A stretch of DNA of 64,000 nt from Streptomyces sp. NRRL F-4489 (GCF_001509485.1 NZ_LLZI01000265.1:56382-120381); one strand, 5' to 3'. Numbered from the stretch's first letter, positions 52,419 to 60,899 are shown. Numbers and translations are program-made. Notes: a model not told the origin generated them from the letters alone.

Positions 52419-53005
52419 CAGGGTCTCCCTCCGGCGCCGACCCGCGCCATGATGGCGCGCAGCGCCCGGTCGTCGAAGATCCGCGTGGTCGGGATCCGCA
52501 CGGTGGTCCTGCGCCGGCCGGTCACCGGGTGGCCGGCGAGGTTGATCCAGTAGCAGCAGTGCCGGAGTTCGAGGCGGTCGGGGCCGGCCCGCAGCCAGTC
52601 GTCGGGGTCCCTCGGGACGAGCATCACCACGAGGATCTTGTGCACCGCCACCGGCGTACGGGCGAGCTTCACCAGGTGGTCGTTGTCGAGGGTGAAGCCG
52701 AAGGTCGGGCCGGGCGGCCGCGGGGCGGTCTGGTACGTGCACTTGAGCTGCACCTTGATGGTCACCTCGTCGTCGACGGTGTGGCCGGGCGCGGCGTGGC
52801 TGAGGTGCCAGTCGATGCCGTTGTCCGGGAAGGGCTGGGCCAGCGAGCAGCCGGAGGCGGCGGCCACCGCGTGCAGATAGCCGACCTGGAGGGTCTCCAT
52901 GCAGGCGGTGGTGGCCAGTCCGCCGCGCTGCGGGGTGGCGGCGGGCTGGGGACGGCCGCGGTGCGCCGGGGGCAGCCCGCCCGGTTCGGGCTGCGCGAGC
53001 GTCAT
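52418..53005 (-). CDS. DUF4365 protein with PD-(D/E)XK nuclease-like motifs
   Basis: The 195-residue protein shows METLQVGYLHAVAAASG (Glu37), DNGIDWHLSH (Asp65) and TIKVQLKCTY (Gln86, Lys88), the arrangement expected for the PD-(D/E)XK-like DUF4365 family. About 35 N-terminal residues are Pro/Gly/Ala-rich. Nuclease action is plausible, not shown. The ATG at 53005 is preceded by AAGG. It is divergent from a DEDDh exonuclease gene. Confidence 0.8.
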   Translation of the reverse strand: MTLAQPEPGGLPPAHRGRPQPAATPQRGGLATTACMETLQVGYLHAVAAASGCSLAQPFPDNGIDWHLSHAAPGHTVDDEVTIKVQLKCTYQTAPRPPGPTFGFTLDNDHLVKLARTPVAVHKILVVMLVPRDPDDWLRAGPDRLELRHCCYWINLAGHPVTGRRRTTVRIPTTRIFDDRALRAIMARVGAGGRP

Positions 53006-53218
53006 CGCGGTGCCTTCCGGGCCGTGCCGATCGATGCGTCCGGGCGACGGGGGGCGGTGGACGCGGCCGCCGGACCGGGCGCTGCACCGGCCCGTCCCTG
53101 TGGTTGTCTCCCCGTCAAGTCCCCCGCAAACAAGGGCGGTTCGAGCCGTCCCCGGGTCGGGTATCACCAGCTCGGGTGACGCGTGCCGTCATCCTCCGTA
53201 CGACCGCGAGGAGTTGGG

Positions 53219-53944
53219 ATGCCGCGCTGGTATGAGGGTCCGCTGGCCGCCTTCGACACCGAGACGACGGGCGTCGACGTCGAGCGGGACCGCATCGTCT
53301 CCGCCGCGCTGGTGGTCCAGGAGACCCCGCGCGCCGCCCCCAGGGTCACCCGCTGGCTGGTCAATCCCGGGGTGGAGATACCGGAGGCGGCGACCGCGGT
53401 GCACGGTCTGACCGCCGAGCACCTCGCGCTGCACGGCCGCTGGCCGGCGCCGGTGATGGAGGAGGTGGCGCGCGCCCTGGCGGCCCAGGCGGTGGCCGGC
53501 CGCCCGCTGGTGGTGATGAACGCGCCGTTCGATCTCACGCTGCTGGACCGCGAGTTGAAGCGCCACCGCGCCCGCTCGCTGGACGCGTATCTGGCCGCCG
53601 GCCCGCTGCACGTCCTCGACCCGCGCGTCCTGGACAAGCACCTGGACCGCTACCGCAAGGGCCGCCGCACCCTGACGGACCTGTGCGCGCACTACGAGGT
53701 CGAGCTGGCCGACGCGCACGAGGCGGCCGCCGACGCGCTGGCCGCGCTGCGGGTGGTGCGGGAGCTGGGCCACCGCTTCGCCGACCGGCTGGCGGGCCTG
53801 CGGCCGGCCGAACTCCACACCCGCCAGGCGGTCTGGTACGCGGCCCAGGCGCGCGGGCTCCAGGCGTGGTTCGCCCGCAGCGGCACCCCCGAGCCCGTCG
53901 ACCCGCACTGGCCGCTGCGGCCGGAACTCCCCGCCGCCGCCTGA
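53219..53944 (+). CDS. DEDDh-type 3'-5' exonuclease (DnaQ-like)
   Basis: The 241-residue protein has the DnaQ/exonuclease fold with FDTETTGVD (Asp13, Glu15), VMNAPFDLTLLDRELK, and the DEDDh-type HEAAADALA (His-Asp). It resembles the epsilon proofreading subunit but is stand-alone. ATG at 53219 follows GAGGAG. It is divergent from the DUF4365-protein gene 213 bases away. Confidence 0.9.
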   Translation: MPRWYEGPLAAFDTETTGVDVERDRIVSAALVVQETPRAAPRVTRWLVNPGVEIPEAATAVHGLTAEHLALHGRWPAPVMEEVARALAAQAVAGRPLVVMNAPFDLTLLDRELKRHRARSLDAYLAAGPLHVLDPRVLDKHLDRYRKGRRTLTDLCAHYEVELADAHEAAADALAALRVVRELGHRFADRLAGLRPAELHTRQAVWYAAQARGLQAWFARSGTPEPVDPHWPLRPELPAAA

Positions 53945-54075
53945 TTCCCCGCGGTATCCCCCGTCCGGCATTCCGCCGGCGCTTTCCAGGCCGCCACCCC
54001 GGAAAAGGAAACGAAATTCCCTTTCCACGCCCCGTGCCCTTGCGGCCCCCAACTCCCCCGCACCGCCAACGAAAA

Positions 54076-54106
54076 GGACCGGGCCGCCTTTTCAGCGGCC
54101 CGGTCC
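54076..54106. terminator. Intrinsic terminator after tRNA-Val (CAC) copy 1
   Basis: A perfect 12-bp stem (54076-54087 with 54095-54106) with a 7-base loop is followed, on the minus strand, by TTTTCG, a U-tract. It lies 11 bases beyond the tRNA. Confidence 0.85.
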
Positions 54107-54116
54107 GTGATCCCGG

Positions 54117-54188
54117 TGGGCGATACTGGGTTCGAACCAGTGACCTCTTCGGTGTGAACGAAGCGCTCTCCCACTGAGCTAATCGCCC
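54117..54188 (-). tRNA. tRNA-Val (anticodon CAC)
   Basis: Seventy-two bases fold into a standard cloverleaf: acceptor GGGCGAT/ATCGCCC plus discriminator A, anticodon stem CTTCG/CGAAG with loop TTCACAC, so anticodon CAC reads GUG, T-loop GGTTCGAACCC. No CCA is encoded. It is identical to the copy at 54831-54902. Confidence 0.95.
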
Positions 54189-54272
54189 GGGTTCCGGCGG
54201 GGTTTCCCCCGCGAACGACGTGAACGATACAGGCCGCCGGGCCCTTCCATCAAATTCCTGTCCCGGCCGCCG

Positions 54273-54743
54273 TCAGCCGCGGGCCAGCCAGGCCGCCAGC
54301 CCGCGCCGCCCGGCCCGCATCATCAGCGCGTGATTGAGCCGGAACAGCGGCCGCGCGGGCAGCGCCCACCGCCGCAGCGCGGGCTTGCACAGTTCCACGT
54401 CCTGCTCGAAGACGGCCCGGGTGCCGCCGGCCCCCGGCCGCACCGTCCAGCGCGCCCAGCCCTCCAGATCGCCGCGCAGCGCGGTCTCCAGCACCCCGGC
54501 CCCCGGGTCCCGCCGGGTCTCGGTCGCCACCACGGCCAGCTCGTACGGCAGGACGGAGCGGAACCGCGCGGCACCGCTGCGATCATCGAGCGGGGTGACC
54601 TCGCGCACCTGCGGCCACCAGCACGGATACGCCTCGCCCCGCTCCAGTACGGCGTAGACGACGGCGGGCGGGGCGGGCAGGAGCCAGACGCTGCGGAAGC
54701 GGTAGCGGTGCAGGCGGCCCGTGCGGCCGGTCGGGGCGGGCAT
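54273..54743 (-). CDS. SRPBCC/polyketide-cyclase-like protein
   Basis: The 156-residue protein resembles the START-like SRPBCC fold: VYAVLERGEAYPCWWPQVREV, a long C-terminal helix (LNHALMMRAGRRGLAAWLA). A hydrophobic pocket for a lipid or similar ligand is likely; the substrate is unknown. The ATG at 54743 was chosen; another ATG lies in frame 33 bases upstream (54776). It lies between the two tRNA-Val copies. Confidence 0.75.
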   Translation of the reverse strand: MPAPTGRTGRLHRYRFRSVWLLPAPPAVVYAVLERGEAYPCWWPQVREVTPLDDRSGAARFRSVLPYELAVVATETRRDPGAGVLETALRGDLEGWARWTVRPGAGGTRAVFEQDVELCKPALRRWALPARPLFRLNHALMMRAGRRGLAAWLARG

Positions 54744-54790
54744 GATCCCAGTGTGCGCCGCGGCGGGCCGGGACATGCCCCAACAAACGC

Positions 54791-54822
54791 GGCGGCCCGG
54801 AGACTTGGGTCTCCGGGCCGCC
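54791..54822. terminator. Terminator after tRNA-Val (CAC) copy 2
   Basis: A perfect 14-bp stem (54791-54804 with 54809-54822) with a 4-base loop is followed on the minus strand by GCGTTTGTTG. It lies 8 bases beyond the tRNA. Confidence 0.8.
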
Positions 54823-54830
54823 GTCCGGGG

Positions 54831-54902
54831 TGGGCGATACTGGGTTCGAACCAGTGACCTCTTCGGTGTGAACGAAGCGCTCTCCCACTGAGCTAATCGC
54901 CC
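54831..54902 (-). tRNA. tRNA-Val (anticodon CAC), second copy
   Basis: The 72-base sequence is identical to the tRNA-Val(CAC) at 54117-54188. It is separated from that copy by the SRPBCC gene and each has its own terminator, so they are two transcription units. Confidence 0.95.
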
Positions 54903-55323
54903 GGGCGCACCGCCAACATTACCGCACGTCGGAGGCGCTCCCGACCACGGCGGCGGGACCCGGGCCGGATCCCGCGACCGGATTCCGCGCCTCCGCCCCG
55001 GCACGAACGGCCGGGCCCGAACGATCTCCGCGTCCGCGGCCCCCGCGCACCGTGCGCTCGGCGTCCCGGCCCGGCACGCCGAGCGCACGGAGATCACCGC
55101 CAACCCCTCCCACCTCCCTTACTCTGCGTATTCATAGCGACCGCGCAGCGGATGGATCCCGTTGGCCGGAATACCGCCGGGGACGATCTCGCAATCCGCC
55201 GTAAGAGGTACCTGAAGCCACCCAAAACCGTCAGAGGGGTTTACAACGGCACCGTAGGTGGCATGTCGATTTCGCCGACGTGCGAATCCCCGAGCGCACA
55301 CTGAGCGAAAGGCCCTGGCGCTT
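54903..55323. other. Gene-free upstream region of ssgB
   Basis: No credible gene is present in these 421 bases. The stretch holds the ssgB promoter region. GTTTACAACGGCACCGTAGG at about 55238 resembles the GTTT-N15-GGGTAT type of sporulation sigma-factor promoter only loosely, so I do not assign it. Confidence 0.5.
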
Positions 55324-55737
55324 ATGAACACCACGGTCAGCTGCGAGCTGCACCTGCGCCTCGTTGTGTCGAGCGAGTCCTCACTGCCTGTACCCGCGGG
55401 CCTGCGGTATGACACGGCCGATCCCTACGCCGTGCATGCCACCTTCCACACCGGAGCCGAGGAAACGGTTGAGTGGGTCTTCGCCCGCGACCTCCTCGCC
55501 GAGGGTCTGCACCGGCCCACGGGCACCGGAGACGTCCGCGTCTGGCCGTCCCGGAGCCATGGGCAGGGCGTGGTCTGCATCGCCCTGAGCTCCCCGGAGG
55601 GGGAAGCCCTCCTGGAAGCCCCGGCGCGGGCACTGGAATCGTTCCTGAAGCGGACGGATGCCGCCGTACCGCCCGGTACGGAGCACCGGCACTTCGATCT
55701 CGACACCGAGCTGTCCCACATCCTGGCGGAGAGCTGA
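55324..55737 (+). CDS. ssgB: SsgB, SsgA-like protein needed for sporulation septation
   Basis: SsgB, with SsgA, directs FtsZ to future septum sites in aerial hyphae of Streptomyces. The 137-residue protein begins MNTTVSCELHLRLVVSSESS and ends FDLDTELSHILAES; to my memory it is identical to the S. coelicolor protein (SsgB is almost invariant in the genus). It stands alone. Its presence strongly supports a sporulating Streptomyces. The ATG at 55324 gives the exact family N-terminus; the frame is open further upstream. Confidence 0.97.
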   Translation: MNTTVSCELHLRLVVSSESSLPVPAGLRYDTADPYAVHATFHTGAEETVEWVFARDLLAEGLHRPTGTGDVRVWPSRSHGQGVVCIALSSPEGEALLEAPARALESFLKRTDAAVPPGTEHRHFDLDTELSHILAES

Positions 55738-55893
55738 GACGCAGTACGCACACCCACCGCATCAACCCGCTCACACTTGCGACCGTCCGACTCGGGGAGA
55801 CGGCGCAGGACCGACAAGTTCACACGGCACGCTCCGGCGCCGCCGCCGCGGACCCATCGCGGAGGCGGCGCCGAGGCGTGTCCCAGGCGCCAT

Positions 55894-55972
55894 GGGGTGT
55901 CCGCGAAGTCCCGCCGTCCGCCCGGAAGGCGGGCCGGGCGCCGGACGGCGGGCGGGAATTTGCGGACACCCC
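55894..55972. repeat. Long inverted repeat between ssgB and the CGNR gene
   Basis: GGGGTGTCCGC (55894-55904) pairs perfectly with GCGGACACCCC (55962-55972), followed inward by a 4-base mismatch bubble and a second GC-rich stem (about 55909-55920 with 55943-55958, one asymmetric base). It may end ssgB transcription or serve as an operator for the CGNR gene downstream. The remainder of the 312-base gap 55738-56049 shows no gene. Confidence 0.7.
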
Positions 55973-56049
55973 TTAGAGTCGGCGACCATGCGCCAACGAC
56001 TCCGGGGCGGCCGCGGCCGGCCCCGACCCGGCCAGGGAGCGGAACCGTG

Positions 56050-56613
56050 ATGATCACCCATGACACCCGGTGCGCGCTGGACTCGGTCGTCGACCTGCTG
56101 AACAGCGCGCCCGAGGGCGAGGCCCCGGGCGCCCCGGACACCCTGACCGACCTCGCGGCCCTGGCGGACTTCGTCCGGCGCAACGAGATCAGCGGCGTCG
56201 GCGACCTCGGGCCGGGCGACCTCGCGGCCGTCCGGGCCCTGCGCGCGCGGTTCGCCGAGATCTTCGCGGCCGGCGACGACCGCACCGCGGCCGCGCGGCT
56301 GAACGCGCTGGTCGCCTCGGCGGGCACCACTCCGCAGCTCACCGACCACGACGGCTACGACTGGCACGTCCACTACTTCGCGCCCGGCGCCTCGGTGGCC
56401 GACCACCTGGCCGCCGACGGCGGGATGGCGCTGGCCTTCCTGCTCGTCGCCGGGGAGCGCGAGCGGCTGCGGCGCTGCGAGGCGCCGGACTGCCGGTACG
56501 CCTTCGTGGACCTCTCCCGCAACCGCTCGCGGCGCTACTGCGACAGCCGGACCTGCGGGAACCGGCTGCACGTCGCGGCGTACCGCGCCCGGCGGCGGGA
56601 GGCCGCGGGCTGA
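56050..56613 (+). CDS. CGNR zinc-finger (ABATE-domain) transcriptional regulator
   Basis: The 187-residue protein ends in the CGNR zinc finger: RRCEAPDCRYAFVDLSRNRS, RRYCDSRTCGNRLHVAAYR, with four Cys as zinc ligands; the N-terminal part is the ABATE/ligand-binding-like domain (ALDSVVDLLNS, FVRRNEISGVGDLG). The family is thought to regulate genes near it in response to stress. GTG 56047 directly precedes the ATG used; both are possible. Confidence 0.9.
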   Translation: MITHDTRCALDSVVDLLNSAPEGEAPGAPDTLTDLAALADFVRRNEISGVGDLGPGDLAAVRALRARFAEIFAAGDDRTAAARLNALVASAGTTPQLTDHDGYDWHVHYFAPGASVADHLAADGGMALAFLLVAGERERLRRCEAPDCRYAFVDLSRNRSRRYCDSRTCGNRLHVAAYRARRREAAG

Positions 56614-56649
56614 CCGGCCGGCGGGCGGCAGGGGCCGCGCCGGCGGCGG

Positions 56650-56805
56650 TCACAGGATGTAGAGGTCGTGTACCGCGCCTAGGAGGAGCAGCAGGCCGAT
56701 GATGGTCAGGAAGAGCATCAGGGGCGGCTGGGACAGCGCGAACAGGCAGCCGCGCGGTTCGGGGGACGGGGCGTCGTCCTGGGCGAGGGCGCACTCATCG
56801 TTCAT
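56650..56805 (-). CDS. Small single-span membrane protein, 51 residues
   Basis: A 51-residue frame (MNDECALAQDDAPSPEPRGC then LFALSQPPLM, ending AVHDLYIL) has one clear hydrophobic helix at about 29-44 (LMLFLTIIGLLLLLGA) and an acidic N-terminus. It sits between the CGNR gene and the next leftward membrane gene, and has start, stop and codon usage like its neighbours. No family is recognised. Confidence 0.65.
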   Translation of the reverse strand: MNDECALAQDDAPSPEPRGCLFALSQPPLMLFLTIIGLLLLLGAVHDLYIL

Positions 56806-56873
56806 CTCGCGCGCATCATCGCGCGGATGATCGTCCCGGAGGACGCAATACGCCTCTCAGCAGCGGGAGTTCA

Positions 56874-57320
56874 TCAGATCCCGTGCTTTTTCAGGATCGC
56901 TTCGATGTCCGAGAAGTCATCCTTGGGGGCAACCTCCGCACCCGGGGCCGGCGTGCTCTTCGGGGCCTTCCGGCCGGCGCCGAGGGACGGCGCGGAGGCG
57001 GCCGGGGCCACCGCCTGCGTCCCCGGGCCCGACGCGGCCCGGCGCTCCCGGCGGCCGGATATCCCGCGGCGGCGCTCCGCGAACCGGCCGATGGCGAACA
57101 GCAGCGCGGAGAGCGCCAGCACCCCGAAGCCGGCCCAGACGGTGGGCTTGAAGACGATGCTCGTCACCCAGTCGACCACGCCGGTCATCACCAGCCCGAC
57201 CGGGATCAGCGCGAAGGCGGCGATCCGCGTCGCGGCCAGGAAGCGCTTGCGGTAGGCGGTCAGCGCGGCGATGCCCAGGCCCGCTGCCGACACCGCGGCA
57301 CAGACTGTCGAGGTCAGCAT
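56874..57320 (-). CDS. Membrane protein with two to three segments and acidic tail
   Basis: The 148-residue protein has hydrophobic segments VCAAVSAAGLGIAALTAY, IAAFALIPVGLVMTGVVDWV and WAGFGVLALSALLFAIGRF, followed by a basic stretch (RRRGISGRRERR) and a tail ending DIEAILKKHGI. It resembles a conserved Streptomyces cell-envelope protein; function unknown. ATG at 57320 has GGAGG 7-8 bases before it. It is divergent from the DsbA-like gene. Confidence 0.72.
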   Translation of the reverse strand: MLTSTVCAAVSAAGLGIAALTAYRKRFLAATRIAAFALIPVGLVMTGVVDWVTSIVFKPTVWAGFGVLALSALLFAIGRFAERRRGISGRRERRAASGPGTQAVAPAASAPSLGAGRKAPKSTPAPGAEVAPKDDFSDIEAILKKHGI

Positions 57321-57495
57321 CCGGTCCTCCTGCCGGTCGAAGGGAACGAGCGGCCGTCGCGCTCTCCTCCTCCATCCTGCCCGCTCCGGCCCCGCCGGAC
57401 CACGCTCCGGCCGCGACATCAGGGAGATCTCCGGGTCGCCCTCCTCCCCAGGTCCGGGTTCGTCCCCGGTACGGCGGGCTGGAAGACTTGGCCCC

Positions 57496-58038
57496 ATGAA
57501 CGCATCCGCCGCCCCCGGCCCCACCGGTCCCGCCCGCCCCGTCCTCGACGTGTGGTGCGATCTGCAGTGTTCCGACTGCGCCACCGCCCTGACGGACGTC
57601 CGGGCGCTGCGCGAGCGCTACGGCGACCGGCTGGAGATCCGGCTGCGGCACTTCCCGCTGGCCAAGCACAAGCACGCCTACGCGGCCGCCCAGGCCGCCG
57701 AGGAGGCCGCCGGGCAGGGGCAGGGCTGGCCGTACGCCGAAGCCGTGCTGGCCCGCGCCGAGGAGCTGGGCAAGGGCGGCGAGAAGGTGCTGCTGGACGT
57801 CGCCGGGAAGCTGGGGCTGGACGCCGAGGAGATCGACACCGCGCTGATCGACGGGCGGCACCTGCTGGCGGTGGACGCGGACGAGGCCGAGGGCAAGGCG
57901 ATCGGGGTGACCGGCACCCCGACGTATGTGATCGGCGGCGAGCGGCTGGACGGCGGCAAGAGCCAGGAGGGCCTGCGGGCCCGGATCGAGGAGATCACCG
58001 ACCGGCTGCTGGCCGGCGACGGCTCCACGGCGGGCTGA
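57496..58038 (+). CDS. DsbA-family thioredoxin-fold oxidoreductase
   Basis: The 180-residue protein has the CXXC active site CSDC, RLRHFPLAKHKHAYAAAQAA as in DsbA-like/FrnE-like proteins, and the cis-Pro loop TGTPTYVIGGERL. There is no signal peptide, so it is probably cytoplasmic. Its redox partner is not apparent nearby. It converges with the GNAT gene. Confidence 0.9.
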   Translation: MNASAAPGPTGPARPVLDVWCDLQCSDCATALTDVRALRERYGDRLEIRLRHFPLAKHKHAYAAAQAAEEAAGQGQGWPYAEAVLARAEELGKGGEKVLLDVAGKLGLDAEEIDTALIDGRHLLAVDADEAEGKAIGVTGTPTYVIGGERLDGGKSQEGLRARIEEITDRLLAGDGSTAG

Positions 58039-58114
58039 CGGCCCCGCACCCCGCGTCCCCGTACCGCCCCGCGCGCCGGTCCGTCCGCGCCCGGTCCCGG
58101 ACGTCAGCCGGCGG

Positions 58115-58945
58115 TCACAGGATCGGCTTCCACAGCCGGTACGCGCTGATTTGGTAGCCCAGCGAGCGGTACAGGCCGAGCGCCGGGGCGTTGTCCGGAG
58201 AGACGTTGAGCGCCAGGGAGGCGCGGCCCGCGGCCAGGGTCTCGCGCTCCGCGACCAGCATCAGGCTCCGGCCGTGCCCCGCGCCCCGGTACTCGGGCGC
58301 CACCCGCACATCCATGGCGTAGCCGCCGGGCTGCCCCGGGAGCCGCAGGGCGAGCCAGAGGGTGCCGACGTCGGCGCCCTCGTGGGCGAGCACCCGCAGG
58401 ACGTGTCCCGGGGTGGCCGCGCCATCGGGCAGCAGCGCGTCGTGCTTCGCCGGGCAGGACCACTCGGCGCGTTCCCGGGGCATCCCCTGGGCGGTCTCCC
58501 GCCGGATGTGCTCGGCGATCGCGGCGTCCCGCCAGGCCGGGTACGCCTCCGCGGCCATCGGCCGGTCGGCGCTGCCGTCGGGGAGGGGCCCGGGGCGGGT
58601 CAGGGCCCGGGCCAGGACGCGGCTGCGTTCGGTGTAGCCCAGGGCCGCCGCGAGCCGTACCGCGGCCTCCGCGTCCGCCGGCACGGTCAGTTCGATCTGC
58701 CGGCAGCCCCAGCCGCGCAGCACCTCCTCGGCGGCCAGCGCGGCGACCGTGGCGCGGCCGCGGTGCCGGTCGGGCGCGTCCACCGCCAGGGCCTCGATCC
58801 GGCCCGCGGCGGGCCCGAAGCGGGCGTCCGTGGCCAGCTGGATCCCGCCGACCCGGCGGCTGTTGACGCAGATGTCGTAGGGGCGGGACCGGCGGCCGTC
58901 GGCGTGGCGTACCTCGGGGCCCGCGGGGCGCAGCGTAGTGGTCAC
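58115..58945 (-). CDS. Two-domain GNAT acetyltransferase
   Basis: The 276-residue protein consists of two GNAT-like domains. The second has the acetyl-CoA motif VRVAPEYRGAGHGRSLMLVA and ALGLYRSLGYQISAYRLW; the first (about 25-130) has the weaker DAPDRHRGRATVAALAAEE. The substrate is unknown. Start GTG at 58945. It lies downstream of pabC. Confidence 0.85.
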   Translation of the reverse strand: MTTTLRPAGPEVRHADGRRSRPYDICVNSRRVGGIQLATDARFGPAAGRIEALAVDAPDRHRGRATVAALAAEEVLRGWGCRQIELTVPADAEAAVRLAAALGYTERSRVLARALTRPGPLPDGSADRPMAAEAYPAWRDAAIAEHIRRETAQGMPRERAEWSCPAKHDALLPDGAATPGHVLRVLAHEGADVGTLWLALRLPGQPGGYAMDVRVAPEYRGAGHGRSLMLVAERETLAAGRASLALNVSPDNAPALGLYRSLGYQISAYRLWKPIL

Positions 58946-59007
58946 GAGGACTTTCTACTCGCCCGCCGCGGGCCCGTCATCACCAGCGCGGGTCGAAGTC
59001 CGCATCG

Positions 59008-59832
59008 TCAGCGCGGGTCGGAGTCCGCGGCCGCTTCCCGTTCGAAGATCCGCATCGCCTCGGCGGTCACCGGGCCCGGCGCGTCCGGGAGTTGGCGGCC
59101 GTCGATCCGCGTGACGGCCTGGACGTCGCGCAGGGTGGAGGTCAGGAAGATCTCCTCGGCGCTCTCCAGGGCCGCCAGCGGCAGGTCGGTCTCCTTGGCG
59201 CCGGCCCAGGCGATGGTCAGGGCGCGGGTGATCCCGGCCAGGCAGCCGGAGGCCAGCGGCGGCGTGTGCAGTTCCCCGTCCAGGACGACGAAGACGTTGG
59301 AGCCGGTGCCCTCGCACAGCGCGCCGGCGGTGTTGGCGAACAGCGCCTCGGAGGCGCCCTGTTCGCGGGCGCGGGCCAGCGCGACGACGTTCTCGCCGTA
59401 CGAGGTGGTCTTCAGGCCGGCCAGCGCGCCGCGCTCGTTGCGGGTCCAGGGGACGGTGACGGCGGCGGTGGTGTCCGGGCGGCGGGTGGTCGCGGAGACG
59501 GCGATGACCAGGGTGGGGCCGGCGTCGCCGCGGTCCGAGCCGAGCGGGGAGACCCCGCCGGTGTACGTGATCCGCAGCCGGCCCAGCTCCATCGGGTTGG
59601 CGTCCAGGACGGCCGCGCAGCCGCGCCGCACCTCGTCGAGGTCGGGCTCGGGCAGGCCCAGGCCGCGCGCGGAGGTGGCCAGCCGCTCCAGGTGGCGGGT
59701 GAGGGCGAAGGCCCGTCCGCGGTCGGCCTTGACGGTCTCGAAGACCCCGTCGCCGACCGTCAGGCCGTGGTCGAAGACCGAGACGCGGGCGTCCTCGGTG
59801 TCCCGCAGTGCCCCGTCCAGCCAGATCTTCAT
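59008..59832 (-). CDS. pabC: Aminodeoxychorismate lyase (PLP fold IV)
   Basis: PabC converts aminodeoxychorismate to 4-aminobenzoate and pyruvate, for folate. The 274-residue fold-type IV PLP enzyme has the Lys region LKTTSYGENV and the phosphate-binding end of TSTLRDVQAVTRIDG. The ATG overlaps the pabB stop (ATGA), so they are translationally coupled. The last codons carry a 25-bp tandem duplication. Confidence 0.92.
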   Translation of the reverse strand: MKIWLDGALRDTEDARVSVFDHGLTVGDGVFETVKADRGRAFALTRHLERLATSARGLGLPEPDLDEVRRGCAAVLDANPMELGRLRITYTGGVSPLGSDRGDAGPTLVIAVSATTRRPDTTAAVTVPWTRNERGALAGLKTTSYGENVVALARAREQGASEALFANTAGALCEGTGSNVFVVLDGELHTPPLASGCLAGITRALTIAWAGAKETDLPLAALESAEEIFLTSTLRDVQAVTRIDGRQLPDAPGPVTAEAMRIFEREAAADSDPR

Positions 59833-60899
59833 CGCTTGGTTCCTCCGCTCACTTCGTGCTCTCCGGACGCTACCGCGAGCAGTCGGCGCGCCTTCAACTC
59901 GGTCTCCGCCCACTCCCGCTCCGGGTCGGAGTCCCAGATGATCCCGGCCCCGGCACCGAAGCGGAGCTCCGGTCCGCCGGGGGCGGTCCGGTCGATCCAG
60001 AAGGTGCGGATGCCGACGTTGAGCCAGCCGGTGCGGCGGTCGGCGTCGACCCAGCCGATGCCGCCGCAGTACGGGCCGCGCGGCGCGGTCTCCAGTTCCC
60101 CGATGATCCGCAGGGCGCTGGACTTGGGGGCGCCGGTGACCGAGCCGGGCGGGAAGGTGGCGCCGAGCAGCTCCGCCCAGGCAGTCTCCTCGTGGGTCCC
60201 GTCCAGTTCACCGCGCACGGTGGAGACGAGGTGGACGAGGCCGGGGTGCTCCTCGACGGCGCACAGCGCGGGGACGGTGACCGAGCCGGTGGCGCAGACC
60301 CGGCCGAGGTCGTTGCGTACGAGGTCCACGATCATCACGTTCTCCGCCCGGTCCTTCGCCGAGAGGTCCGCGGCGGTGCGCCCGGTGCCCTTGATCGGGC
60401 CTGACTCGACGGTGCGGCCGTCCCGGCGCAGGAACAGCTCCGGTGAGGCGGTGGCGATCTCGACGCCGTGCGCGGGCAGGCGAATCGTTCCGGCATAAGG
60501 CGCGGGGTTGCCGCGGGCCAGTACGGCGGAGAGGGCCGCCACGTCGGCGCGGCCGGGGTCGGGCAGCGGCGCGGACAGGACCCGGCAGAGGTTGACCTGG
60601 TAGACCGTGCCGGCCGCGATGTGCGCCCGGATACGGCGCACGCCGTCCGTATAGGCGGCGCGGTCCAGCGAGCTGCGCCAGTCGCCCGGGGCGGGGCCGC
60701 GCCAGGCGCCGGGCCCCGGGCCGTCCGCCGGGGTCGCGGGGCGTACGTCGCCGAAGCGGGCGCACACCAGACCGCCCTCGAAATCGGCGGTCACCGCCCA
60801 CCAGCCCGCGGAATCCAGGGCCGCGGGATCACTGGTCACATCCCGCAGGTCGGTGGCTATGAGGCCCCCGAAGCGGGCCATCGGAGCGAAATCGTGCAC
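59829..60899 (-). CDS. pabB: Chorismate-binding enzyme, aminodeoxychorismate synthase component I
   Basis: PabB makes 4-amino-4-deoxychorismate from chorismate and ammonia. The 356-residue protein has the chorismate-enzyme motifs PIKGTGRT, DRAENVMIVDLVRNDLGR and PPGSVTGAPK. The partner PabA/TrpG glutaminase is not nearby. The GTG at 60899 gives VHDFAPMARFGGL; ATG 60881 is a second option. pabC follows with an ATGA overlap. Substrate choice (versus anthranilate) rests mainly on the pabC neighbour. Confidence 0.88.
   Translation of the reverse strand: MHDFAPMARFGGLIATDLRDVTSDPAALDSAGWWAVTADFEGGLVCARFGDVRPATPADGPGPGAWRGPAPGDWRSSLDRAAYTDGVRRIRAHIAAGTVYQVNLCRVLSAPLPDPGRADVAALSAVLARGNPAPYAGTIRLPAHGVEIATASPELFLRRDGRTVESGPIKGTGRTAADLSAKDRAENVMIVDLVRNDLGRVCATGSVTVPALCAVEEHPGLVHLVSTVRGELDGTHEETAWAELLGATFPPGSVTGAPKSSALRIIGELETAPRGPYCGGIGWVDADRRTGWLNVGIRTFWIDRTAPGGPELRFGAGAGIIWDSDPEREWAETELKARRLLAVASGEHEVSGGTKR

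Noticed and set aside
54117..54902. tRNA-Val duplicates as an attachment site
   Set aside because: Both copies are full-length, with separate terminators; no integrase or mobile gene lies nearby.
54959..55100. Short minus-strand frames upstream of ssgB
   Set aside because: No ribosome-binding site and no protein-like composition.
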